Shown here one piece after another: positions 48,261 through 61,999 of a stretch of 64,000 nt of DNA. Where the stretch lies: contig JAZBQD010000034.1 of the NCBI GenBank assembly GCA_036583965.1, positions 620,001 through 684,000 of the forward strand. Reading direction: 5' to 3'. Below the pieces are notes generated by a model. It did not search any database, had not been told where the DNA came from, and saw only the letters and a list, made by a program, of their open reading frames with translations. Both the position numbers and the translations under genes were made by a program. This DNA is from Prunella strophiata. Taxonomy: Eukaryota > Chordata > Aves > Passeriformes > Prunellidae. The stretch's first letter is position 1. Every line of letters starts with the position of its first letter.

Positions 48261-50737
48261 GTGAAACAGGAAGAAAAAAAGCCTTCTGGACTTACTTTGG
48301 GGTCCCTGCAGTGCTTGGCCCTCCACAGAGGTCTGTGGCTGAACCATCACCCCAAGAGCCTGGGACAGCAGGACCTGCCTGGGTAATGAGCCATCAGTTT
48401 GTCCCATGCTTCAAAGAAGCCTTCTGTGCGCTGAAGAGGCCAAATAATATTTTTTCCCCCACATTTTTTTTAACTTTGGGCACCTTTGCAAATGACTGTT
48501 CTGGCTGGGATGGAGCCCCCGAGTGCCAGAACACCACGGGAAGAGGCTGCTCTGTGGTGCTGCCAGCCTGAGGAAGAGGAGGAGGAAGCGCTGGAAATCC
48601 CCTAAGCACGCCTGTTTTCTCAAGACTCCCAACTCAATTCTGCAAACTCAGAAGATTTTATATGGCTTGGTTTAGTCAGTTTGGAGGTTTAAGGCACTTG
48701 GCTATGCATCTGGATTGCATCTTGGGGGTGGGTTATCCAAAAAAGAGCTCAGGCAGAGCAGTTGGAAATTCAGCCATTGCTAGCAAAACTAAAGAAAAGC
48801 AAGAGCATGGGAAGGGAGTTTCTTCTTTGGTATTTGCTATGCTGGACTTTGGATTTAAACCCATGATCTGTCTCAGTGCTTGTCAGAGCCATCAGGTGTT
48901 GGAGGAAAGGCAGGGAGTACTTCAGGCAGCTGGATGTGCCACAGGCCACTGTCATCTAACCTGACACCCTGGCTTGTGCCAGTGAAGGGAACTTAAACAT
49001 CCTCTGCATTTGTGTCTGTGCCACCTGAGGGTCTTTAGAGCAAGAAAACCAAACTGATGTATAATTCCTGAATGTGCTAATAACTCTGCCATCAGTGCTG
49101 CAAACAGAACAAACACAGCTTTCTGCCATGGTGGTTTCTGCACCAGCGCCCAAGGGCTCCACTCAGCCTTCCCAGTCTGCAAATCTTGGCCTTAGAAAGC
49201 CCTAAAATGAAATGTTTCAAGTTGAAAAGTCCAAGTCAGCTCAAAATAGAAACAAAGAAAGTTAATTTTAAGAGCTCTTTAATTTTTAGCCCATAAAAGC
49301 CAAGAAAGTTGTGTATTGATGAGACACTGCCTCGAGACAATTGAAACCCAGCTCAGCACCCTGCTGGGGTGTTGACTATCCTTAGGTCTGTTGTCTTCAA
49401 GAGCTGATAGAGATCAGCACCTCCAAGGTCTGAACCTTTAACCATTTGCCATGTTTTGCCTCACAGGCAGCTGCACTTCAGCGGTGGGTGAAACGATTCC
49501 TCTTTGTCTGAAAGGGCAAATTCTTCTCTTTAGATGTTTGTGCTCACCTCCCATTAACTTTGGTATGAGCTGAGCTCATGCTTCCAAGAGCAAAATTTGG
49601 CTTATAATTTCTGCATGCTTGGGGTTCCTCTGGGTACCATATAAATGTAAAATACTGTGATTCAGTGCTAAAAAGCAGAGAAAACACAAGCCCCCAGGAG
49701 ACACCGTCAGAGAAAACCATATAGAACCTGTGTTTAAAACAAAAAAGAAAAAAAGGAGAAAGATTAAGAAAAACAACTGAGATTCATTCCAGAGGTGGTT
49801 TCACTGCAAGCCAAGGATGAGGGCACACATCTCTTCCCTGCTCACTTCCCTGCTCCAGTGCGTTCTGGGCCATCAGATCAGGCAGCAGTTTGGGAGCATT
49901 ATTGAAAATGTCTTACCTCCTATATTTTCTGGGTTTTAATCAAACTCACTGCACTGCCAGAGGTGTTTCATTTACCAGGAGAGGGGTCAGCGAGGCAGCC
50001 CTGAGCAGCAGGAAATAGCAAATAAAGAACTGTTCCTCCATGCTTGGAAGCTCTCTGAGGGCAAGCAGTACTTGGATATTCATTATTGCCTTCCCTGCAC
50101 CCTGCACAGATTGGGGGCACCCTGCTGTCTCCCCTGGGGGGCCACTGGGGCTTGGGGGGGCAATCAAAGGTTGCTGGGTTTGGGAATTTTGGTTGTCTTC
50201 TGATTTCACTAACCAGCTCTGTGCCAGTGAAAAGAACTAACAATGCATGTACTTTATAATTCTGTTTTCTATCTGCTGTCATTTTAGAGTTTCTTGGCTT
50301 GTTACAACTGTCATAAAATTACTTTATTATATTTTCCCATCTGTTACATTTTCCCCTCTTTACAGGGGGACATTGCATGATGCACATGAGCTAATTTAGC
50401 TTGAAAATTATTGTATGGCTGTTGTTTATGGAAAACGAACTCTGGATTTGTGGAACAACATGTGACTTCTCCGTACCACCAAGGAGAATGTCTGAAGTTT
50501 GCAAACTCAAATGCCAGCAAATGGACAGAGCTGCCCCCTCCTCTCCTGCCTCAGCCCTTTGCCTTTATTTGTGACCTCATCTACCTAAGTTAGAGCTGCA
50601 ATTGCTCAGTACAACACTGAGCCCCTCTGCATTCCCAGTGTCCAGCTGAGGGATGGAGTCTCCACTGGAGCAGTGCACTGCCTTTGGTGGTGAAGCCATT
50701 CAAGCTCTGGCTACAAAATCAGTCATAGGAGAAGTGA

Positions 50738-50738
<1 letters not shown>
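48261..50738. other. Intergenic, no gene seen
   Basis: Unique sequence with short frames only; nothing recognised. Confidence 0.6.
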
Positions 50739-50773
<35 letters not shown>

Positions 50774-50774
50774 A
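50739..50774. repeat. (CA)n microsatellite
   Basis: About 18 CA dinucleotides with one TA interruption near 50769. Confidence 0.95.
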
Positions 50775-52019
50775 AAACATGAATAACCAGGTGGATCTGC
50801 TCTTCCTTCCTTGCCTTTCTTCTCTTGTCTTTGATTCTTCTGATTCTTCTGTTCAGCTCAGTCAAAGCCTCTTGATTTGACTCTTTCTCATAGTAAGTGT
50901 CAATTGGGGAGTGTGAGCTGCCCCCAGTCTCCTGCTCCCATCACAAAACTCGGACTGTGACACCACGGTCTGGGAAGCAGGCCGACCTGGGGATGCTCTG
51001 AGTACACACTGGGGCTTTAACAAGGCTTTCTGAAACTCCTTCTCTGTTGGTTTTTTTTTTTTTTTTTTTGCTTTTTCACTCCCACTTTTTATTGCAATTT
51101 GCACTGGCCACTGATGGTACCATCAGCTCATGTTTTTCAATATTTATGAGATGTATATTAAAGACTTGGTACTGTTAAATTATGCATATTATTAGATGAA
51201 ATTGAGTGTTTGAACTGGGGGTTTGGTGATCCCAAGGGGTTTCTGAATACACAAAATCTTTTTTTAAGAAAAAAAAATAGATCATTTCATCTCAGAGTCC
51301 CACTTATGTAAAATCCACCCCCTTCTTCCCTTCACCTCTCCTTCCTGCCCCTGGGTGTAATCCATTGTACTTTTAAAACATAATTTTATCTACAAGAAAG
51401 GAAGCAGTGACTGCTCCAAAGAGTGTGCAGAGGGAGCCCATTCCCACCACACCAGTGACCACTGGTGTCACTGGGAGGCACAAGAGCATTTTTGGAAGGG
51501 ATCAGGTTTGCACTGAACTGACTCCCAGCAGTGATGTGAGCATCCTGTCTCTGTCAGGACTTGTGAACAACGTGGAATACCCTTTGTGTGGGATTCAATA
51601 CCTGACTGTGAAATGCAGGGATGTGGCTGTTAGCTGTGCTTTGATCACAGCTGACTGGGAAGTCCAGGTGCATTTTCAACCTCTATAGTTCCCCAAGAGA
51701 TTGATGGCAGCAGATTTGGAAAAGGAACTCCAGGTTTCCCATTTAGAATAATTTTTAATCTGTTGATTGTGGTAAAAAGGTTAAAAAACCAGAAGAGGGG
51801 ATATATCAATACTCCACCTGCACAGGGCAGCTCCAGGTGCCTCTGTGTTGCCTCTCCTTTTTTTCTGGCAGTTGCTGCATCTCTGGTGGATGCTGCCTCT
51901 GCAGCCTGAGCAAAGGGAATGAACAATTATACACAAAACCATGGCTTGTGCTGCAATTTAGCTTGATGAAGACCTCAGACTGAACTGGCAAATGGGTTTT
52001 GTTTGAACCCTGCAGCCCT
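50775..52019. other. Intergenic, no gene seen
   Basis: Unique sequence with a 19-base T run at 51051-51069 and AT-rich sequence at about 51120-51300. Confidence 0.6.
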
Positions 52020-52300
52020 ATGCTCAATTCTTTATTAACTTTTTCAATATGTTCTATTGCAGTCAGGCAACAATATGGGAGCTATCTTGCAGCTAATTTA
52101 ACACCTGTAAATTCCCATGGCTGGTAATGAAACCTTGTATAGGGTAGTAGGTGAAGAATTTGCTTCATATATCAAAGGTCATTAGTTCAGTATTTGTTAA
52201 CACTGTAGCTTTTATTAAATTTTTTCCTGCTTTTTTTTTTGCATCAGTGTGCCTATAGTCTGATTAATTCTTCTGCTTCCCAAAGCTAAATAGGAAAAAT
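52020..52300. promoter_or_regulatory. Candidate non-coding element
   Basis: Repeat-free AT-rich block with gctaatttaacacctgtaaa (about 52091; a homeodomain core next to a T-box-like CACCT), caaaggtcattagttcag (about 52173; a nuclear-receptor half-site next to ATTAG) and gtctgattaattcttctg (about 52257). Inferred regulatory element. Confidence 0.4.
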
Positions 52301-54491
52301 GAGTATCACCTGACCCAGAACATTTGGGCTAAATTCTTTGTTGAAATCTGAATTAGCCTGCTAGAAATTATACTTCCAAAGCTCCTCACCCATTCAGGAA
52401 CAGGCAGATTAGGAGGCTGTGTGAGAAAGGGGAAAGAGGAGACAAGCTCCTTGCAGCAGGGAGTAATGGCTTTGGGTAACTTGTGTGCCTCCCAACATTT
52501 AAATTAATCTTTGTGGCATATTCAACAACTTGACAGCTCTCTACTACCATGAATATATTTTTATTTCCTGATTTTCCCATTTTTACTTGTTTTTTGTTAA
52601 GGTAGTTTACAGTTTTGCACTATTTGGAGGCAATGCTAGTGAGACAGAAGATGGTGAAGAGGAGACACAGCCCAGCACAACCAAACCAAATAACCTGCCA
52701 GTAAAATATGCCCTCCCTCACTGTCCTTGGACACACTGCCTGGTGCTGGAGGGCGTCTGAAAGCCCCTGATTTAGGGACAGTCTCCAGCAGTGACCCCTT
52801 TGCTCAGGCTGGCTGGTCACAGTCACACAGGACTCATCACTGCCCTGCCCAGTGCTGCTGTTGGAAGTGCTCCTTCCCTGTGCTGAGCAGGCTGTGTCAT
52901 CCCTGCTGCACTGCCTGTGCTAAAAAGAGCCTGACACAGGGAGCTCCAAGTCCCACAGCTGCTTTTCCTGGATGTTTTGTATCTAAACTGACCCTTTCTC
53001 AACCCTGTCATGGGCTGGGTCCACCACAGTAGCCAACTTTTCAAAACACAACCAGCACAAAGCAATTGTTACAATTAAACCAAGCAGCTTCTGGAGATGA
53101 AATCACAGGGATTCTGCATCCAAATGGGATGCTACAGCTCCTGGGAAGTGCTGAGTGTGTGCTTTTTCACCTGAAGAGGTCCTGGCATGGATGCTGTTTA
53201 TCAAAATAACAACTCACTTGAACCCCCAGCTGGAAGTGCTGTTAGACTGTGTTGAATAACACGCTGCTGTCTGCAGCCTGCCGTGTCTGCTGGCTTTTCC
53301 AGAGAAGGGAAATCAGGGGGCTCAGAGTGAGTCCTGTGTCACTGTAGGACACAAACAGCATGACATGGACAGCAGCTCTTTGCAAGGTGCAAGAGAGCAA
53401 AAAGAGAGGAAGTTTATTGAATTCTGACTCCATTTATAGTTTTCTGAAATGCCAGTGTCATTGGAGGGTGACAGTGCCACCTCCTCAACTGGACAACCCA
53501 GCAGTCCATCAAATTGCTCGTCCCCCATAGAGGAAGACAAAACAAGAAGTTATTTACAAAAAGTGTGTGAGAAAGTTCTGCAGAAGAATGTAAACATCAG
53601 AAGGCTTTAGAGAAACTTAAAAAGTCAGGGCGACAGTCCTGAACACAGAGCTCACCCAGTAGTGTCTGACTCTGTTGAGAACCTGCAGCCAGCACTGCCC
53701 CTTCACAGCACCATCACTGACCTTCCAGAGTGGCACCTTCCCCTCCAGTCAGCCTGGAGTGATTCTGGACTCTGCAGCTCACAGCAGGTGCCACTGGTCA
53801 CAGCTCCCCTCCCAGAACCTGCCAGTAATGATCCTGGTAATCAGCAGAGAGAAGAGATCCTGGTTGCATTCCTCAGACTCCCTATTAATTTAATCTAAAA
53901 TAATCTGAGCTTTTTTATTAACCTCTTTATGCTGCAGCATTTTATAGAATATCAGGTTCTTTGTAAGGCACACATGCTGGTTTTTATTCATATCTGTGTC
54001 AGCCTCAGAGCTGGCTTTGTGATGCAGTTCATTAATTCACAGCTGAAATGGCTTTCTCATTCTACAACATTTAGATGCCAGATATTTTCTACAAAGCTTA
54101 TTAAAGTGTGTTTTGTACTTCATCACTGTACTACCAAGCAGCCACATGGATCTATTCCACCAAAATATTCAGCTTGCAGAGTAAGAAGAGCACTGTCTGA
54201 GGCACACATCTCTTTTAGACAAAGGAAAAGATAATTGTTAGGAAGTCAGAGGTGGTCCAAAGTCATCAGCAGCTTCTGTCTGTATTCTGAATGATGTAAA
54301 TATGATTTCCTTAGTTCATACACACAGATAATGTCAGACAATTCATCTATGCTCAAATGATAAACATCATTCAAGGAACATGACTACCAAACCCACTTTT
54401 ATGCTAAATAGCAGCAAAGCCTGAGAAGGGCTCAGCTTTTCAGTGATGAGGCCACTGCATCGATTGGCTTGGGAAGAGCTGTCCTGGGATA
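52301..54491. other. Intergenic, no gene seen
   Basis: Unique sequence with short frames only. Nothing recognised. Confidence 0.6.
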
Positions 54492-54545
54492 CCCTGTGCC
54501 AGTGCCACTCCCTGTGCCAGTGCCACCCCCTGTGCCAGTGCCACC
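54492..54545. repeat. 18-bp tandem repeat, 3 copies
   Basis: Three adjacent copies of ccctgtgccagtgccacc (first copy ends in T). Since 18 is a multiple of 3 the overlapping frames stay in phase, but no gene is indicated. Confidence 0.95.
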
Positions 54546-54761
54546 CTTGCTGGGGTCAGATGTGTTGCTGGTTGCACCAGTGGCCTCAGCAACCTCAATT
54601 GTTGCAGCAGCTGTGCAGGGACTGACACCATGATCCAAACCCCAGCTCCAGGAGGAGTTTGAGTGTCCAGGCATGTCCTGCCCTGCCCTCAGGGGGGCAC
54701 GGGAAGGGCAGAACCAAGGCAGGGGGTGGTGGGGGTGTATGTGGGTATTTGTGTATGGGCA

Positions 54762-54998
54762 TGTGCCAGGGGAGGCTCAGGGTGGACATCAGGAGCAATT
54801 GCCCCATGGAAAGGGTGCTCAGGCCTTGGCATGGGCTGCCCAGGGAGGATTGGAGTGCCCATCCCTGGAGGTGTCCCAGGAAGGGCTGGAGGTGGCACTC
54901 AGTGCTCTGTGCTGGGGACAAGGTGTGGATGGGGAACAGCCTGGACTTGATGGGCTGGGAAAAAACCTCCCAATGATTCCATGATTCAATGATTCCAT
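54762..54998 (+). mobile_element. CR1 LINE 3' fragment with terminal ATTCCATG repeat
   Basis: Plus-strand order: aggctcagggtggacatcag, the ggcatgggctgcccagggag block, the cccatccctggaggtgtccc block, a gacttgatgggctgggaaaa block, then a tail of gattccatgattcaatgatt (about 54973-54998), the short octamer-like repeat at the CR1 3' end. 5'-truncated. Confidence 0.93.
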
Positions 54999-57756
54999 GT
55001 GCACACATGTGTGTACTTGTGTGTAAACACACCTGGCCCGGGTGGCCCAGAAACACCAGCCAAAGAACAAGTGGATGTTTTCCCTATGAGCAGTGCACAG
55101 AGCAGCCCCAAGAGCCCAGGACTGCCCTGCCCTGGCAGCCCCAGGCCTGGGTGCCAGGCAAGGGCCATGGCCACATGCTGGGGAGGAGAAGGATCACCTC
55201 CAGTCCTGCCTGGCTGTGAGCACATCTCACTTTGCCAGGCTGCCATTGCCCATTCTCCCAGCCCTTCCCACTGCTGCCACATGAGGAAGGACATGCTGGA
55301 TCCAGCACTGGTTAGAACTGGAATTAATAACTTGACCAGCACACACCAACTCACCCCCAGGGCAGCAGGACCAGGCTCTTCCAACCACAGCCACAGTGAC
55401 TGGTGGTTAGTGGTTCCTTTTAATTGGGGAATTTAATGGTTTTAATTTAAAAAAAACTTGGTTTTGTTGCAATTTCCCCACATGTGTCTTAAAAAGGCCT
55501 GAATGATGCAGGCCAGCCCTGCCACCTCTCCATTGGCAAAGCCAGTGCTGTGCCAGGGCTGGCCTGAGCATTCCCTCTGGGTTCAGACAGTGCCTCCCCC
55601 TGCAATGCTTTGATGTGCATTTTTCAAAGCATTTAAACCGAGATAGAAAACTCATACTTGACAGTGTTTCTGTCTGTTTGATTGAACTTCTCAAGTCTCT
55701 CCATTTCTCTTCAGACGTTGAGAGCCCATGAGCAAAAAGCCAAGCTTTCCACAGCTTATGTTCTTGTAAAAACAGCTCCAAGTACACACATTCTGCTCCT
55801 TGCTCCAGTCGGGCTCCACATGCCAAGTCAAGTATTTATTTTCATTACTTTTGAGACCACCAAAATTAATGTATCTTTCAGACAGGAAGAATTTTATTTA
55901 TTATGGTGGATTTGAATCCAAGAGATGAAAGAAGAGCACCGTGCATCTTGAAAGCAACTGAGCCTGGGAGCGGGAGGAGACGGCCCGACCTGAGTTCCCC
56001 TCCCTCCCTGGCAGCAGCCCCCTCCAGCCCTGATGTGTTTCCATACAGATGGACCACAGCTCCATGAAACCCTCCAAACCAGCACCATAAATCCTGCCAC
56101 AGTTACAGTAGCAAGGGCAGGTGTCAATGCTTTAATGAATTCCTCATTTTCCTGAGTCGCTGGTGTAGCTCCTGGTTGATGGCACAGGTTGGGTGCAGTG
56201 TGAGGCTTCTGGAGGGAGTCTGCTCATCCCTGGGGAGCATCATCCAGAGAGAAAACATTATTTTTTCCCTTTTTCATGCTCTGATCCCTAAACTCCTGCT
56301 ACTCACTGAGTGATCTCACCTGTATTATGCAGGTGCTGTCTACTATTTTTTGCTGTTTGTCACAGGATTGTAGTTTTTCTCTCCTTCTGAAACCCACCCC
56401 AACACAGCAGTGCTGGAACTGCTTGGTGTAAAAGAGCTGGAAGCTGTGTCCTTGAGCCAGCACTCTGCTCTGCAGTGCATCTTCATCAGGAAGTCCAGAC
56501 CCAGCAGGGTTTTGTCTCCATTTTCCTATGGATCCTATCGTGAGCTTCTTTGAAAATGTAGAAATTAAATCCTAGCTTGTTAATGGAAAAAATGCTGCTT
56601 CTGTTCCTTTCCAATGTGGCTGGAGTTCCACCAAAACATTGCCAAAGTAATTTTGCCCATTAGGAAGAAAATGGATTACAACTCTGTAACAACTTCAGAA
56701 AAAAAATCACTTCACTTCTAGACCACAGCCAGTCACAAGATGGATTGGGCTGGTCATTGACACTGGTAATTTTTAGGCAAAATATCCTACTGAGAAATCT
56801 CATTAATGCTACTGCACTCGAGGCTCTTCCACACAGGGCAGCAGCTGGGTTGTGTCATAGAGATGAGAGGAAACTGTGGCTGGGGCTGAGAGGAGGACAA
56901 AATCTGTGAGAAATTAGGCTGGGAAGTTCAACATCTCATACAACAAATTGCTACTTCTTCCATGAAACTCACTGAAGCTTCAGAGAAACCCTAAATGTGT
57001 TAACAAGGCATCTGACCCCAGATGTCCTGCTTAAAATAATGCCAGCTTGGAAGTCCTCAAGACAGAGCATCAGATTCCTCCCAGGCTGTATTTGACATGA
57101 TTTCTCATTGCAAAACCTTCAGTGGAACTGTGATGTTTAGTCGCTTTCATCATCTCTGATAACACCTCAGGCCTGGTCCCAGTTCTTTAAGAGAGTAAAG
57201 AAAAAAAGCAGTGTATTGGCACACCCAATAAAGGAGAATTTGTAGTATCCACAGTTAGTTTGAATTCAACTTAATTGTTTATTACTCTGAGGTCTCTGAA
57301 GGATAAAGAACATGGAATAGAATATTTCTATCACCTCAGCCGTTCTCAAAACATTCACAACTTGTTAAACGCTAGAGTCACCAACTTTGAAATGATCTCA
57401 CAATTTGATTTCATTATATTTTAATTGCAAATTATATATTTCAGGGCTCATGGAGAATGAGAAGCTGGGACCAGGCAACATTAAACCCCTTGCATTTTTT
57501 CAATTCTCCAGCCAGATGTACTGCAGGCAGGTGCAACACAAACTCCCAAATACCCTGCTAACGTGAGGAGAGCCTGACCTAGAGGGACTGGTGTGAATGG
57601 GCTTTTCAGGCCGTGTGCTTATTCAGGCCTGGCTGGGGAAAGGCTGCCAGCCCCAGCACACGGTGCCAGAAGTGTGGTGGTTTTTTAAATGCAAAGTTGC
57701 AAAACCACAAATCTCATTTTCACTAGTGACCTTTTTACCACTAATTGTCAGGGTAC

Positions 57757-57758
<2 letters not shown>
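54999..57758. other. Intergenic, no gene seen
   Basis: Unique sequence; GC-richer at 55030-55400, AT-rich from about 56200 onward. No gene, repeat family or RNA gene recognised. Confidence 0.55.
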
Positions 57759-57790
<32 letters not shown>

Positions 57791-57817
57791 AAGAAAGAAA
57801 GAAGAAAAAAAGAAGCT
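57759..57817. repeat. Poly(A) run continuing as polypurine tract
   Basis: 27 A (57759-57785) followed by an AAAG/GAAA purine tract to about 57817, all purine on the plus strand. No retrocopy recognised upstream. Confidence 0.9.
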
Positions 57818-58571
57818 ACTTTGGTCAGGGCTGAATTGACATCCCAGAGATGCTGTCCCAGCAGCTGCTCCTGCACCCTGCTGCTGCTGTCCCAGTGTTT
57901 GCATCCAAACCCAACTGGGTCCTGCCTGGATGACTCAGACAGCTTTCTGGGTTGTTGTTTGATTATTTTTTTTCTTGCAAAGCAGCATTTGATTGTGAAA
58001 TAAATCACCAAAAAATAGCTGGAATGTTGGAAAGAGGGAGCAGAGTTGGGGTGGGGGTGCAGTCAAGGAGGGCCCAGGGCTGTGTGAGGCTGCTTTCCTC
58101 CCTCACCTTCACTGTCTCCTTCTCTCTAAAAACACACAGGCCTATTTTTCCCAATTTCTAAAGTTTTTTACACAAGGCTAGTCAGTAGCTACAGCTGGAC
58201 TCACTGTCCCTTAGAGAGTTCAACCAGGTTTTGAACTCCTTTGCCCAGCTTTTCATTCTGATTCATTCCCTGACCCATTAGAATTGGCGACATGTAAGAG
58301 GTGTGTTTGTGAGCAGAGCCTGGCCTACTTTTTCCACCTCCTCTGCTGAGCATTCTGCAGAGGGACTGAGCCAAGGCTCAGCTGGGGGCAGAGGGATTCT
58401 CAGCCAGGTGACCTTTTAAGCCCATCCTGTTCCACACTCTCCACACACTTTCATGGAGAATCCCAATTTCAAATGAAAAAAAGAGACCAGTCTATGTTGA
58501 CAAGTTCCAATAAATCAAAACAACTCAATGTTCTTGGCCTACTTTATTTATAATTTTTGCCATGTTGCAGT
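57818..58571. other. Intergenic, no gene seen
   Basis: Unique sequence before a CR1 copy; nothing recognised. Confidence 0.55.
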
Positions 58572-58985
58572 TTTATTGAATTATAAGGGTTGGAAGGGAT
58601 CTTAGACATCACCTTGTTCCACCCCTGCCATGGCAGGGACACCTCCCACTGTCCCAGGCTGCTCCAAGCCCCATCCAGCCTGGCCTTGGGCACTGCCAGG
58701 GATCCAGGGGCAGCCACAGCTGCTCTGGGCACCCTGTGCCAGGGCCTGCCCACCCTCAAGAGAACATTTCCTTCCAATATCCCACCTAACCCAGCCCTCC
58801 TCCAGCTTAAAGCCATTTCCCCTTGGTCTGTCCCTCCATCCCTTGTCCCCAGTCCCTCTCCAGCTCTCCTGGAGCCCCTTTAGCCACTGGAGTGGCCTCC
58901 AAGGACTCCCTGGAGCCTTCTCTTCTCCAAGCTGAACACCCCAAACTCTCTCAGCCTGGCTTCTTCCTACCACTGTCCAAGAGCC
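58572..58985 (-). mobile_element. CR1 LINE 3' fragment (5'-truncated)
   Basis: The plus strand reads the reverse-complemented CR1 3' end (gggttggaagggatcttaga), then ccctgccatggcagggacac, the gccacagctgctctgggcac block, a cttaaagccatttccccttg block and the aaactctctcagcctggctt block. Cut off near 58985. Confidence 0.94.
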
Positions 58986-61900
58986 CAGATTGTCACACTG
59001 TGTATCTGTTGTCACTTTTACAGACAGAAAACAGATAAATTTCCAGCTTAAATGAGAAAGATCCAGAGTTTACAATAAAGCACTTGATGATTAATGACTT
59101 GGGGATTGTGCTCAGTCCCGTGGTGAAGGAATCTCCTTTCTACAAAGGAATTTTGGTTTTGCTTGGTCTGTTTGTTATTTTTAGCCATTGTCTCTCAAAT
59201 TTTTCCTGTGGTTCAGAAGTCCTAAGGTGATTTCGTTTCCCATTCCAAAGTCACATCTTCCCTGAGTCCAGCAACTACTGCAGGATAGCTTGGTTGCAAA
59301 CTCGGGGTGGAAGCACTTTCCTTTGGCTTTTCTTCTGTCAGCAAATCTCAAATTTTCTTTTTCACTTCGCAATATTTATAATTATTTCCAGAAAACCCTC
59401 TTGGCCTCTCACTTGCCCAGGCTGTTTTATAGCAGTGCTAAATGCACAAACCCATCTCTCTGCATTGGCTAGTGGCAGCTCCTGCCTGGCTGAGCCCAGC
59501 AGGGCAGGGTTTCCTGGAGATGAAATCTCCCACCAGAGCAGCTGCTGAGGGAGCACTGGGTGGAATGGGAGGTGCTGGGGGGCAGGACTGGCTCTGGAGA
59601 GGCAGGACCAGCCCTGCATGCATGCCCACCTCTTGCCTGGTTTTCTCTCCACACCCATCACATGGTGCTGCATTTTCATGCACTTGCTCTTGAAAGCTCT
59701 TTGCTTTTGGAAACAAAATTTCAGCAGTAAACAGTTTATGGGCTTATTTACAGCTCAATTTACTGAGCATCCTGCCAGAACACCATGGGAATGCTGTGGT
59801 GTGTTGTCTTTTGAGTGTGGTCAACAGCAGAGAAATCTTCCTGGAGTTTTTAATGCATTTTGGACCCTTCTCCTTCCTCCCTTCCCCAAATATCTCACCA
59901 GTATCAGTGCAAGCATTACACTAGGAACACTGCAGCTAGAAAATTACAGGAACCCAGAAAGGCAATGAAAGAAAATAAAAATGGATCTAGAATCACAGAA
60001 TTCTATGGGGCAACCTGTAATTTTCATAATTTTCAAGTTTGCTTTTCTTTTTTTTTAATTATCCCAAAAGATCTGTACTGGAGATCTGCCAGCAGGTTGG
60101 GTTGATAGGCAACATGGCAGGGGAAAAAGTTCTGTGCCACCATAGCTGAGGTCAGAGGGGATGCCAAAAAGGCAGGCTCCACACCCCACACCAGCTGCTG
60201 CTTTTTCTTGGACTGGATTTTGAATTTCACTTCTATTACATTTGAGCCTGATATTTTTCAAGCAAGCCCCCCAAAATCATTGAAACTTTGCTCTCATTTG
60301 AAGGCAGGGGAAGTCTTACCCTCAACTGAAGTGAGTGCAGAAACAAGAGAGCTCAAGGCAGTTTGGAAACATGGAGTTGAGATGTCCTATGATCTCTGCC
60401 TCAGAATGGGGCTGCTCAGAATTTCCTGGAGAACTCTGGTAATCTGAGGCTTAATTTGTTAATGTTCAAATTAGATCCAGTTCTGGAGCTCCTTAACTGA
60501 AAGCATCCAGGACAGTGCAGAGGGCTCTGCCTTAACAAAATACCAGTGATGTCACAGTGAAGATGGAGATGGCCTTCCAAGGGAACAGCTCTAAAGGCGA
60601 ATTCTCTAAAGGTGCATCAGTGTCATGGTGGTTTGGGGCTCCTCAAGGAGCCAGTTCCTCCAAAGACCCCACAGTGACCCCAGGAGAGGGACTGTTTTCC
60701 CATCGAGATCCAGGGCACAGAGCTGCCCCTCCAAAGCACCAGCAAGGTGCCTCAGGCCTCAGATCTGGTTGAACTGAGGTTCTCTAGAGGGTGTGAAAGG
60801 CCCCACAAATCACATGCCAGACAGGTATGGCTGGACTGGGTGAGTTTGCAAGGAAAAGTCCTTGGGGCAGGATGCAAGGCCAGTGCTGGCTGCAGAGCAG
60901 TGGGACAGCCCCGTGCCAGCCCAGCTCCACGTGCCAGGCACAGCTCAGGCTCAGCAGGGCACACACTGGGCACTGGCACAGCAGTGACAGGCAGCCAAAG
61001 GTGGGAGCTCTTCAGCTGCCCGGGCCCTGCTGGCCCTGGAGGGGACACGGTGACATTTCCTGGGGCCACGCACAGTGACCTTGGGTTCCCTCCAAACCCA
61101 TCTGGCTGCTCAGCTCAGCCGTGGCTGTGCCCAGCTCTGCCTGGGCTATGGTACAACACAGCCCTGGCACCAGGAAACCTGGCACCCTGCAGGTGCAGCC
61201 CAGCCCGGCCCAGCCTGGCCCAGCCCATTCAGCTGCTCCACAGGCACCCACTGCTGCCAAGCTCTGAGGTGGGTGAGTGCTGAGACTGTCCTGGGTCAGC
61301 AATCCCTGCTCCAGAGCCAGGCCCAACCCCTGAGCCAGGCTCAGCCCAATCCTCTCTCCCCAGCTGGGCCAGGACCACGCGTGGCTGACAGTGATGGGCT
61401 GGGCTCAGCGCTGTCCAGCTGTGGATGCTGCTCACAGCTGTTGGATGTGACCTCTCCTCCCTGCACCATCTGAACTTGCTGGGCTTGCAGCAAGTATGGA
61501 CTCAGATCAACAAATCCAGATACAGGAGGAGAAGAACCTGTTTGAGACGACAATTCTGTCCTCGGTTACACTTTCTTGAACTAGAGCAGATTGGGTAGTA
61601 AGAAGATACAGACCTAATTCTGATTATTTTTACACCTGCAAAGCCAATGAGTGTGGGAGAAGGAGCAGTGCTTCACACTGGCACTGGTGCAACACTAAGC
61701 ACTGCTGCTGTTCAGTGCCCTGGATATTTTCTCTGCAAGATGGTTTCAAATGCTTGCAAGAGCTGAAAACAAAGAAATGAAATACCAGCCTTGTGCAGAC
61801 TTTAAAACAAAAAATAAAATGTCCAGGAAATCCCTGCAAGGTTTTGGACTGAACAGGAAGATACATTACAGAACTTTTTCAATCTTTTTTTGATTTTTTT

Positions 61901-61999
61901 CAACTTCCAAGCAGCAGAACGCCAAAATGCTAACAGGCAGGGCAAATTGAGCAAAAATAAAATATTCTGTGGACTGGGTTGGAGAGTAAGGCAGTGTTT
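58986..61999. other. Intergenic, no gene seen
   Basis: Unique sequence; 60840-61470 is GC-rich and produces several overlapping frames on both strands (for example 60747-61283 plus, 178 codons) that I do not recognise and regard as chance frames. Confidence 0.55.

Noticed and set aside
54492..54545. Regular short repeats as a possible CRISPR-like array
   Set aside because: Direct tandem copies without spacers, in a vertebrate genome.
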